Shown here: piece after piece, positions 1 to 5,017 of the stretch
How the letters are laid out: each line of letters opens with the position of its first letter
Position numbering within the stretch: position 1 is the stretch's first letter
Source: an uncultured Treponema sp.
GTDB taxonomy: Bacteria > Spirochaetota > Spirochaetia > Treponematales > Treponemataceae
Reading direction: 5' to 3'
Assembly: GCA_905236315.1 (NCBI GenBank)
Contig: CAJOPO010000154.1
Location: forward strand, 1-6,059
Length of the DNA stretch: 6,059 nt
The notes under the pieces: generated by a model
Database searches by the model: none
The model's input: the letters and a program-made list of their open reading frames with translations, nothing else
What the model was told of the DNA's origin: nothing
Made by a program: the position numbers and the translations under genes

Positions 1-1
1 A

Positions 2-34
2 GTTGTAAGTCGCTATAATAGCGCGCCTTACAAC
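2..34. repeat. Compound hairpin at window edge
   Basis: Outer arms GTTGTAAG (2-9) and CTTACAAC (27-34) are perfectly complementary. Inside them CGCTA (11-15) and TAGCG (19-23) form a second stem around TAA, leaving a 1-nt and a 3-nt bulge. No coding sequence overlaps it. It could be part of an intergenic repeat or a transcript end continuing outside the window. Function is unknown. Confidence 0.5.
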
Positions 35-51
35 ATCGCATTTTCAAAGTT

Positions 52-79
52 GCCTCTAAAAACTGAAGTTTTTAGAGGC
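52..79 (-). terminator. 12-bp stem-loop, possible terminator after the small-ORF genes
   Basis: GCCTCTAAAAAC (52-63) and GTTTTTAGAGGC (68-79) pair perfectly over 12 bp around a TGAA loop on the plus strand (TTCA on the minus strand). It lies 32 bases beyond the stop of the leftward gene ending at 112, where a terminator for the leftward transcript would be expected. The arms carry their own A and T runs, but no clean U tract follows the minus-strand stem. A dispersed intergenic repeat is therefore an alternative. Confidence 0.5.
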
Positions 80-111
80 TCCCATAAGTGTTTTACTTTT
101 GACGATTGACT

Positions 112-321
112 TTAGACATCATTTTCATCTGTAATTAACCCATAAACATAAAGCGCACTCTGACCGTACAAGCCCATCGAATCGTCCTCTAAAAGAGGAG
201 CAATCGGGGATTCGTAAATTGCTCTCAAGGCTTCATCTTCTGATAAGCCCTTGTTTTTCATCAAAAGCTCTGCAACTTGAGGAATCAGAATTATTTTTGC
301 AAGATGATGTGTGTCAGCCAT
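112..321 (-). CDS. Small conserved-looking protein of unknown function (69 aa)
   Basis: The protein is a small soluble, acidic chain with no signal peptide or membrane segment. Its N-terminal half looks helical (IILIPQVAELLMKNKGLSED), and a Gly/Tyr/Gln segment LYGQSALYVYGLI lies near the C-terminus. I do not recognise a named domain. The style resembles small partner proteins encoded beside DUF3791/DUF3990 genes in gut and oral bacteria, but that is recollection, not a search. The ATG at 321 is chosen over the ATG at 348 because GGAGGG (334-329) lies at normal spacing before it, and because the ATG overlaps the stop of the upstream remnant (ATGGCTGA). This suggests translational coupling. It is probably co-transcribed with the R-M genes. 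A toxin-antitoxin-like or defence-accessory role is speculation. Confidence 0.65.
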   Translation of the reverse strand: MADTHHLAKIILIPQVAELLMKNKGLSEDEALRAIYESPIAPLLEDDSMGLYGQSALYVYGLITDENDV

Positions 322-489
322 CAGATGTCCCTCCAAACCACTGGTCAAAATAGTCCATCAAAAATTCCTTTCCCATGCCATGCAAATCCTCGTAGTCGCT
401 TTCTAAATGTTTTAAAAGCTGTGTATTTATAAATTTTTGTATTCAGCGTAATTTTCGATGCAATAGGTTTTAAACGAAAGTTTTGACAT
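314..489 (-). pseudogene. Broken DUF3791-like gene (frameshift or internal deletion)
   Basis: Two fragments in different frames look like the ends of one small protein. The N-terminal piece starts at ATG 489 and reads MSKLSFKTYCIENYAEYKNL, then hits TAA at 429-427. The C-terminal piece, open from just after a TGA near 450, includes HLESDYEDLHGMGKEFLMDY and ends at TGA 316-314. DUF3791 proteins typically have a YCIExYxxxxxL start and a YExLHxxGxxYxxxD-type end, which both pieces match. Joined, they give about 57 residues, shorter than the roughly 65-75 I recall for the family, so a small out-of-frame deletion near 430 would explain both the frame change and the missing middle. A weak SD (AGGA) precedes the ATG. 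The family call is from memory, hence moderate confidence. Alternatively the first 20 codons could be chance and only the C-terminal remnant real. Confidence 0.5.
329..334 (-). promoter_or_regulatory. Shine-Dalgarno that sets the start at 321
   Basis: On the minus strand GGAGGG lies 7 bases before the ATG at 321-319. It is the strongest SD in this stretch and supports the 69-residue reading. It sits inside the end of the broken upstream gene. Confidence 0.65.
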
Positions 490-504
490 TCTTCCCAATC
501 CTGC

Positions 505-1131
505 TCATTTTAATTCTAACTCTAATGCACTAAAGTCATTATAAAATCTCTTATTAAAGCACTCATAATCGTACATTCTACCCCTATTTAAAACAACACC
601 GTTTTCATTTATAGTAAGTGTTGTCTTTTGATTATCCGTAATTTGATAAGTATCTAACATCAAGTTGTCAAACAAGGCAACATCTTTTGTATTGAAAATA
701 TAAAAGTGACAAAGTTTTTCTTTGGGCTTATCAAATATGGCAATCCAAATATAAAATATTTCATCACCCATATCATAACGAAGTTTGGGATGAAAACTAA
801 AATCGCGAGCATTATTTTCTTCTGAAGGTGTTCCTTCTGAAGTCTTTACTTGAAGGTAACGAGAAATAACAGTAAGTTTTGTTTGTTTGCATTTATCGCA
901 CAAGTTTGTAACACATTTTTTATTTTTACCCTTATAGTTTGAAATCCTAATCCATTGATTTGCATAAGCCTTGCATTTAGGGCAGTAATATTTCGTAGCA
1001 ACAAAATCTATTCCTTCGTCTATATATGCACGATGTACTTGCCAGCCTAAGTCATGCAATTCCATAGCTAAGCGCATTTCTCCATATAAACCTATAACAA
1101 GTTTCTTTTTGTCTTCAATATCATCACTCAC
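505..1131 (-). CDS. Type II restriction endonuclease, PD-(D/E)XK fold with zinc-ribbon insert
   Basis: Predicted to cut DNA at the site protected by the methyltransferase encoded just upstream. The 208-residue protein has a PD-(D/E)XK arrangement: Glu18 in the first helix (LYGEMRLAMELHDLGW), Asp42 in DEGIDFVA, and Gln94-Val-Lys96 in YLQVKTSEG. Between Asp42 and Lys96 sits a cysteine cluster, CPKC at 50-53 and CDKC at 78-81 with Cys73 between, read as a zinc ribbon inserted in the nuclease core. The C-terminal half (110-208) matches nothing I recognise and may carry dimer or DNA contacts. The start is GTG (1131-1129). AGGAG at 1142-1138 precedes it with 6 bases between, and the next methionine (19) would remove catalytic Glu18. 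The gene is in the same frame as the methyltransferase, only three codons after its stop. Recognition sequence cannot be read from the sequence. A nuclease of another role, such as Mrr-like, is possible but less likely given the partner. Confidence 0.82.
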   Translation of the reverse strand: MSDDIEDKKKLVIGLYGEMRLAMELHDLGWQVHRAYIDEGIDFVATKYYCPKCKAYANQWIRISNYKGKNKKCVTNLCDKCKQTKLTVISRYLQVKTSEGTPSEENNARDFSFHPKLRYDMGDEIFYIWIAIFDKPKEKLCHFYIFNTKDVALFDNLMLDTYQITDNQKTTLTINENGVVLNRGRMYDYECFNKRFYNDFSALELELK

Positions 1132-1137
1132 AGAAAA

Positions 1138-1143
1138 CTCCTA
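1138..1143 (-). promoter_or_regulatory. SD of endonuclease gene overlapping the methyltransferase stop codon
   Basis: On the minus strand the methyltransferase ends in TAG (1143-1141), and AGGAG (1142-1138) uses its last two bases. The GTG start follows after 6 bases. A ribosome terminating on the methyltransferase is thus placed on the endonuclease SD, a layout expected for translational coupling in which methylase is made first. Confidence 0.75.
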
Positions 1144-3231
1144 AAACAAAGTTGGTTGCCCATCTTTAGTGGCATTGCAGTCTATATTATTGCTTGCTAG
1201 CTCAAAGTATTCTTTGTTTAATTCAAAACCGACACCTTTTAAATTATTTTTTTTGCACCATTTTAATGTTGTTCCAGAACCTAAAAAAGGGTCTAGCACA
1301 TATTTATCTTTTAGAACGAAAGGCGTTATAAGGTTAACAAGTTCCATTGGATACGGAGCTGTATGCTTATAAGTGTTTTCTCCTTTTGCATTTATTTTTA
1401 TAACAGGAGTAATATGTTGAACGCTACTTACTATTTTACTTTCTTTCCCTTTTCTAAATACAAAAATATGTTCGTAGCAATTTATACATTTTACATAGCC
1501 TGAGTTTCTGTTCATTGTGGAGTTTCGCTTAGATTGCACTTCTCCTTTATCCCAGATTATATTACCACATAGATTAAAACCTGCTTTTTCAAAGATTAAG
1601 CAAGAATAAAAACCTAGCATAAGTCGTTTTTTAGACATATTTGATTCTACGTATATGTTGTCTGAAGCGACAATATCTCCAATATTGTAAAGATAATAAC
1701 CATCATTACATAATATTTGGTATACACCCTTTGCATTTATAAGCATATCAACAAAATATAAAATCATATTTTGCCATTTTGAATATTCACGGGCGTTGTA
1801 GTAGGGGGGAGATGTTATTGCGCTTCCTATTTGTCCTGCTTTTAATAACCGTAGATTTTCTGTAGAGTTTTCATTTAAAATTTCTATATTTTTTTGTAGT
1901 TTCTTTGTTCCTCTTGTATTTTTGCATAGAAAAGAAAGTTTTGAAAACAATTCTACTATGGGAAGCTCTTCAAAGTTAGTATTATACTGAGTAGTTTCAA
2001 AAGAGTGATATATTATGATTTTTCTATTGTGTGCGTTTTTTATAGAACAGTTTTTTGAACAACAAATACTTTCGCCACTCCATGCATAATAGCGTATAAG
2101 CATTTCGTAAATGTCTGCATTGTGAGAGAAAATATCTCGTCTCCATTTTGAATATAAATCATTATCAATTTGATTTTGGCTATCGTTTTCAACGAGCTTA
2201 AAATAGCGATATGTACCAAATTCATCAAATCTTTTCCCTCGTCCTGATTTACTTCGTTCAGGACATGCAGGATTTTTACATTCATAACTTCTTAAAAAAA
2301 GTTCTGGAAAAGAATTACCGTTTTGTATTGTTGTCATACAAGCAGGGCAAGGAATAGCACTAGTGTCAAGTTTTATTTTTTTCATTATTAAAATAATATC
2401 GTCTTGATTATCACTTACAAAGCAGTCCTCAAACTTAAAGCCTGTAGAAATGGAACTAAAAAAATCTTGAGCGAGAGTGTTATTGTCATTTTCTAAAAAA
2501 CGCTCATCTAAAAACGATGTAAGTTTATCTATTGATTTTTGTTTTTTAAAAGGTAAAAAAGGCTTTCTGTATTGAATAAAGTTTTCACAATAAATGCCTA
2601 TTTTGTATAAAACTTGCCATGTTACATCTTCGTGTTCGTTATTGAATAATTTGCCGTGCAACTTAAAAATAAAATGTCGGTAATTTTCTAGGTGGTCGTA
2701 AATATCTGCAATTACCTTAAAAATATTGCTTATGTTGTAATTGCTTTGTTCAAAATCTGCTTGCTCATAATCATAGATAAAAAGCGAAAAATCAGAAGTT
2801 GTTTTTCTTTTTTGCTCAAACCAAGAAAGCCACTTTTTAGAGTTATCTGCAATTTTATTCTCTTTTACAAGAGAATAACGTTCAATAATAGAATTTACTA
2901 TTTTTGAACTATCATAATTTTTACAACGCTCTATAAAAGCGTTAAGAACTTGACTTTTGTCAGCCTCTGTTGCTGCATATTGCGGAAAATAATCAACATT
3001 TATTAAATAAAGATAATTCTTTATGCCATAATAGTAGTATTTTCGCAATAAATTTCGCTCATTTTGATTTATCTTTTTATTAAATTGTGAATGTAGCGAA
3101 ACAACAAATTGCTTATCAAAATATCTATTCATTTCAAATAAAATATCAAAAAAATATTTTGTTTCTATTTGTGTATTAAAATATTTTTTTGCAGCTTGTA
3201 TTTTATTTTCTAGATTTTCTTTTCCCTGCAT
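1141..3231 (-). CDS. Type II DNA methyltransferase, beta class (N4-cytosine or N6-adenine), large N-terminal region
   Basis: Transfers a methyl group from S-adenosylmethionine to a base in DNA, protecting the host from the endonuclease encoded next. Catalytic motif IV TSPPY lies at 473-477 and the AdoMet motif DPFLGSGTT at 647-655, followed by GVGFELNKEYFELA. HTAPYPMELV (623-632) resembles motif X, and EHIFVFRKG (587-595) and NIGDI (516-520) resemble other conserved blocks of the N6_N4_Mtase family. The order IV then I defines the beta class. TSPPY is common in N4-cytosine enzymes but does not exclude adenine. At 696 residues it is roughly twice the usual catalytic size. Residues 1-290 match nothing I recognise and are rich in Lys, Asn, Tyr and Phe. 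Cys295, 298, 318 and 323 (CPAC, CKNPAC) form a probable zinc ribbon followed by basic RSKSGRGKRF, and a further Cys cluster lies at 390-395. The ATG at 3231 has no SD. The line 3121-3180 has 8 G+C of 60, against 22 of 60 in a pyrB line, consistent with transfer. Confidence 0.9.
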   Translation of the reverse strand: MQGKENLENKIQAAKKYFNTQIETKYFFDILFEMNRYFDKQFVVSLHSQFNKKINQNERNLLRKYYYYGIKNYLYLINVDYFPQYAATEADKSQVLNAFIERCKNYDSSKIVNSIIERYSLVKENKIADNSKKWLSWFEQKRKTTSDFSLFIYDYEQADFEQSNYNISNIFKVIADIYDHLENYRHFIFKLHGKLFNNEHEDVTWQVLYKIGIYCENFIQYRKPFLPFKKQKSIDKLTSFLDERFLENDNNTLAQDFFSSISTGFKFEDCFVSDNQDDIILIMKKIKLDTSAIPCPACMTTIQNGNSFPELFLRSYECKNPACPERSKSGRGKRFDEFGTYRYFKLVENDSQNQIDNDLYSKWRRDIFSHNADIYEMLIRYYAWSGESICCSKNCSIKNAHNRKIIIYHSFETTQYNTNFEELPIVELFSKLSFLCKNTRGTKKLQKNIEILNENSTENLRLLKAGQIGSAITSPPYYNAREYSKWQNMILYFVDMLINAKGVYQILCNDGYYLYNIGDIVASDNIYVESNMSKKRLMLGFYSCLIFEKAGFNLCGNIIWDKGEVQSKRNSTMNRNSGYVKCINCYEHIFVFRKGKESKIVSSVQHITPVIKINAKGENTYKHTAPYPMELVNLITPFVLKDKYVLDPFLGSGTTLKWCKKNNLKGVGFELNKEYFELASNNIDCNATKDGQPTLF

Positions 3232-3237
3232 AGTTTA

Positions 3238-3266
3238 AAAATATCATAGCGTGTATGATTTTTCAA
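3238..3266 (-). promoter_or_regulatory. Candidate promoter of the R-M genes, possibly leaderless
   Basis: On the minus strand TTGAAA (3266-3261) and TATTTT (3243-3238) are 17 bp apart, a sigma70-type match. Only six bases (TAAACT) lie between the -10 and the methyltransferase ATG at 3231. Initiation at the usual distance would therefore start at or within a base or two of the A of the ATG. No SD precedes the ATG, which agrees with a leaderless message. TATGAT also occurs in the spacer on this strand but lacks a -35 at proper spacing. Confidence 0.5.
3243..3259. promoter_or_regulatory. Palindrome inside the R-M promoter, operator-like
   Basis: ATCATA (3243-3248) and TATGAT (3254-3259) are perfect inverted copies around GCGTG. 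They fill most of the spacer between the predicted -35 and -10 boxes, where a bound dimer would block RNA polymerase. No controller-protein gene is visible in the window, so the binding protein, if any, is unknown. Confidence 0.4.
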
Positions 3267-3294
3267 TATTTCCTCTTATGCGCGTCCAATCGTA

Positions 3295-3415
3295 CGGCAA
3301 TGCAAGAGGAGACTTGCGGTAATGCAAGAAATGTTGTACGGCAATGCGAGAGGTGCTGCACGGCAATGCAAGGGATGTCGCACGGCAATGCAAGAGATGT
3401 TGTTCGGCAATGCAA
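3295..3415. repeat. 22-bp tandem repeat array, five units plus a half unit
   Basis: Units begin at 3295, 3317, 3339, 3361 and 3383, each exactly 22 bp, and a truncated unit of 11 bases follows at 3405. The first 12 bases of each, CGGCAATGCAAG, are nearly invariant: one change in unit 2 (CGGTAATG) and one in unit 3 (ATGCGAG). The last 10 bases drift around AGATGTTGTA, with the first unit most different. Units abut without spacers. The period is not a multiple of three, so the array is not coding. It sits between the R-M promoter and the pyr promoter, about 28 bp and 34 bp from the respective -35 boxes. The period is near two helical turns, so identical sites would lie on one face of the DNA. 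Confidence 0.9.
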
Positions 3416-3449
3416 CTCCATATCACCTTGCTTGTTTTTCTTTTTTCTC

Positions 3450-3478
3450 TTGCTAAAGGCTTTTATATTCTATATACT
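3450..3478 (+). promoter_or_regulatory. Promoter of pyrB-pyrI-pyrC
   Basis: TTGCTA (3450-3455) and TATACT (3473-3478) are separated by 17 bp and match the sigma70 consensus at four and five of six positions. A T-rich tract (3434-3449) precedes the -35. Transcription would begin near 3485, giving a leader of about 145 nt before pyrB. Confidence 0.65.
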
Positions 3479-3487
3479 TAATACAAT

Positions 3488-3521
3488 CATAACAGCGGTG
3501 ATTTAGAAAATAACTGTTATG
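3488..3521 (+). promoter_or_regulatory. Inverted repeat at the start of the pyr leader
   Basis: CATAACAG (3488-3495) and CTGTTATG (3514-3521) are perfect 8-bp inverted copies around an 18-base A-rich loop. They begin within a few bases of the predicted transcription start. They could be an RNA stem at the 5' end or a DNA operator just downstream of the promoter, and the sequence does not decide between these. Confidence 0.5.
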
Positions 3522-3528
3522 GTATATT

Positions 3529-3558
3529 TTTACCCCCGAAACGAGTTTTGGGAGTAAA
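3529..3558 (+). promoter_or_regulatory. Stable hairpin in the pyr leader
   Basis: TTTAC and CCCGAAA pair with TTTTGGG and GTAAA around a CGAG loop, with one C/A mismatch and one G-U pair: 12 paired positions from 3529 to 3558. The 3' side runs into TGTAAAGG rather than a U run, so it is not a standard terminator. It is probably a structured leader or pause element. Confidence 0.5.
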
Positions 3559-3563
3559 TGTAA

Positions 3564-3592
3564 AGGACTAAAGTCCTAAACCTCTATAGAGG
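3564..3592 (+). promoter_or_regulatory. Two small adjacent hairpins before the pyrB SD
   Basis: AGGAC (3564-3568) pairs with GTCCT (3573-3577) around TAAA. Directly after it CCTCTATAGAGG (3581-3592) is a perfect 12-base palindrome. Alternative pairings exist: CTCTA (3582-3586) with TAGAG (3608-3612), and TCCTA (3574-3578) with TAGGA (3619-3623), which includes the pyrB SD. Mutually exclusive folds could tune expression. This is inference only. Confidence 0.4.
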
Positions 3593-3630
3593 CAGTTTGT
3601 TCATTTTTAGAGATTTTCTAGGAGCTTTGT

Positions 3631-4554
3631 ATGTTAAAAGGCAGGCATGTTATAGAGCCTGGCGATTTAACAGTCGCCGAAATAAACGAGATTTGCGCTT
3701 TAGCAGAGCAGATTTTAGTAGACCCTGTTTCTTTTCAAGATGTGTGTCGCGGGAAAATTCTTGCGACACTTTTTTTTGAGCCAAGTACACGCACAAGGCT
3801 TTCTTTTGAAGCGGCAATGCTGCATTTAGGGGGAGCGGTAGAAGGATTTGCTGATGCTTCTTATACATCTTCTACAAAGGGAGAAACCCTTGCAGACACA
3901 ATCCGCGTAGTAAGTTCCTATGTGGATATAATTGCAATGCGTAATCCAAAAGAAGGAGCGGCTTTGCTTGCAAGCGAGTTTAGTAATTGCCCCATAATAA
4001 ACGCAGGAGATGGCGGACACTATCACCCAACGCAAACCCTTACAGACCTTGTTACAATTAGGGCTTTGCAAGGTGGTTTTGAAGGACACACCATAGGCTT
4101 TTGTGGCGACTTAAAGTTTGGTCGCACTGTTCATTCTTTAGCAAAGGCAATGAGCCGCTATCCTAGAAACAAGTTTGTTTTCATTAGCCCCCAAGAGCTT
4201 ACCCTCCCTGAATATTATGTTAAGTCTGTTTTAGAACCTGCAGGCGTAGAATATGTTACAGCAGAACGACTAGAAGACGTTATTGGTGATTTAGACATTT
4301 TGTATATGACACGTGTTCAAAAAGAACGCTTCTTTAATGAGCAGGACTATATCCGCTTAAAAGATAGCTACATACTGGATAAAGCAAAGATGAAACTTGC
4401 TCGTCCAGATATGATTGTTTTGCACCCCTTGCCACGTGTAAACGAGATTGCTCCAGAAGTTGACTCTGACCCACGTGCTGCTTACTTTAAGCAAGTAAAA
4501 TACGGAATGTATGCACGTATGGCTCTTATTGCCAAAATAACAGGATGCCTATAA
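3631..4554 (+). CDS. pyrB: Aspartate carbamoyltransferase catalytic chain
   Basis: Condenses carbamoyl phosphate with L-aspartate to N-carbamoyl-aspartate, the committed step of de novo pyrimidine synthesis, in the cytoplasm. The 307 residues match the usual length of about 310. The carbamoyl-phosphate loop is [13 protein letters not shown] at 48-60. Other active-site residues appear in order: Lys83 in SSTKGET, borrowed by the neighbouring subunit in the family; Arg104; His132-Pro-Thr-Gln135; Arg165 in [11 protein letters not shown]; Arg228 and Gln230 in TRVQKERF; and Pro266-Leu267 in HPLPRV. No expected residue is missing. The ATG at 3631 follows AGGAG (3620-3624) at 6 bases. The gene leads an operon with pyrI 22 bases downstream, so the product is expected to join PyrI in the regulated dodecamer known from E. 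coli. Regulation may involve the structured leader. Confidence 0.98.
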   Translation: MLKGRHVIEPGDLTVAEINEICALAEQILVDPVSFQDVCRGKILATLFFEPSTRTRLSFEAAMLHLGGAVEGFADASYTSSTKGETLADTIRVVSSYVDIIAMRNPKEGAALLASEFSNCPIINAGDGGHYHPTQTLTDLVTIRALQGGFEGHTIGFCGDLKFGRTVHSLAKAMSRYPRNKFVFISPQELTLPEYYVKSVLEPAGVEYVTAERLEDVIGDLDILYMTRVQKERFFNEQDYIRLKDSYILDKAKMKLARPDMIVLHPLPRVNEIAPEVDSDPRAAYFKQVKYGMYARMALIAKITGCL

Positions 4555-4576
4555 TTGTAATTTAAGGGATAGAATA

Positions 4577-5017
4577 ATGATAAACATAGCAGAAATAAAA
4601 AACGGTCTTGTAATAGACCACATACAAGCGGGCTTAGGCTGGAAGGTGTTTAAATGGCTAGGCTTAGACAAGGCTTCTTTTACAGTAGCCCTTATAGTAA
4701 ATGCTTCTTCCCAAAAAAGTGGCACTAAGGATATGATAAAAATAGATAACATAATAAATATAGACTACAGTGTTTTAGGCTTTATAGACCCAAGCATAAC
4801 GGTAAATGTTATACAAGATGGGCAGATTGCACGAAAAATAAAAATGGAACTTCCAGAAAAAGTGGAAAACGTAATTCGCTGTAAAAACCCTCGCTGCATA
4901 ACAATTACAGAACATTATGTGTCTCAAGAGTTCCGCCTTGTAGACAAAGAAAAAAAGCAGTATCGTTGCATTTACTGCGATTCTTTGCGCACTGCAGGAC
5001 ATATAGGAGATGAATAA
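4577..5017 (+). CDS. pyrI: Aspartate carbamoyltransferase regulatory chain
   Basis: Non-catalytic subunit that binds nucleotides and transmits allosteric control to PyrB. In characterised enzymes CTP, with or without UTP, inhibits and ATP activates. The 146-residue protein has the N-terminal allosteric domain, with [11 protein letters not shown] (9-19) containing the Asp14-His15 nucleotide-binding pair and the KDMIKIDN stretch with Lys55. The C-terminal zinc domain has Cys102-X4-Cys107 and Cys131-X2-Cys134, the four ligands needed to contact PyrB. The start at 4577 follows AAGGGA (4564-4569). Its stop codon shares one base with the pyrC start (TAATG). A short tail [11 protein letters not shown] follows the zinc domain. 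The separate, unfused PyrI resembles clostridial versions such as those starting with an IKNGIVIDHI-like segment. Confidence 0.97.
   Translation: MINIAEIKNGLVIDHIQAGLGWKVFKWLGLDKASFTVALIVNASSQKSGTKDMIKIDNIINIDYSVLGFIDPSITVNVIQDGQIARKIKMELPEKVENVIRCKNPRCITITEHYVSQEFRLVDKEKKQYRCIYCDSLRTAGHIGDE

Noticed and set aside
322..348. Upstream ATG at 348 as start of the small ORF
   Set aside because: No SD lies before it. The ATG at 321 has GGAGGG at good spacing and overlaps the upstream stop.
2040..2285. Second minus-strand ORF inside the methyltransferase gene
   Set aside because: It is an alternate-frame shadow in AT-rich coding sequence. The methyltransferase frame is continuous and carries the motifs.
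3295..3415. CRISPR array
   Set aside because: Units abut directly with no unique spacers, the period is 22 bp in total, and no cas genes are present.
3295..3415. Plasmid-type origin with iterons
   Set aside because: The 22-bp period fits iterons, but there is no replication initiator gene and no clear DnaA box, and the flank is a chromosomal-type pyr operon.
3244..3506. Short coding regions over the tandem repeats on both strands
   Set aside because: They are open only because the repeat lacks stops. The 22-bp period shifts frame at every unit, there is no SD, and the proteins are low-complexity shadows of the repeat.
3544..3630. PyrR-binding attenuator
   Set aside because: AGUCC and AGAGGC elements recall the PyrR loop, but their spacing and surrounding stem do not match, and no terminator with a U run follows.
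3597..3779. Plus-strand ORF overlapping the pyrB start in another frame
   Set aside because: It is a shadow of pyrB, which has full-length family motifs and its own SD.
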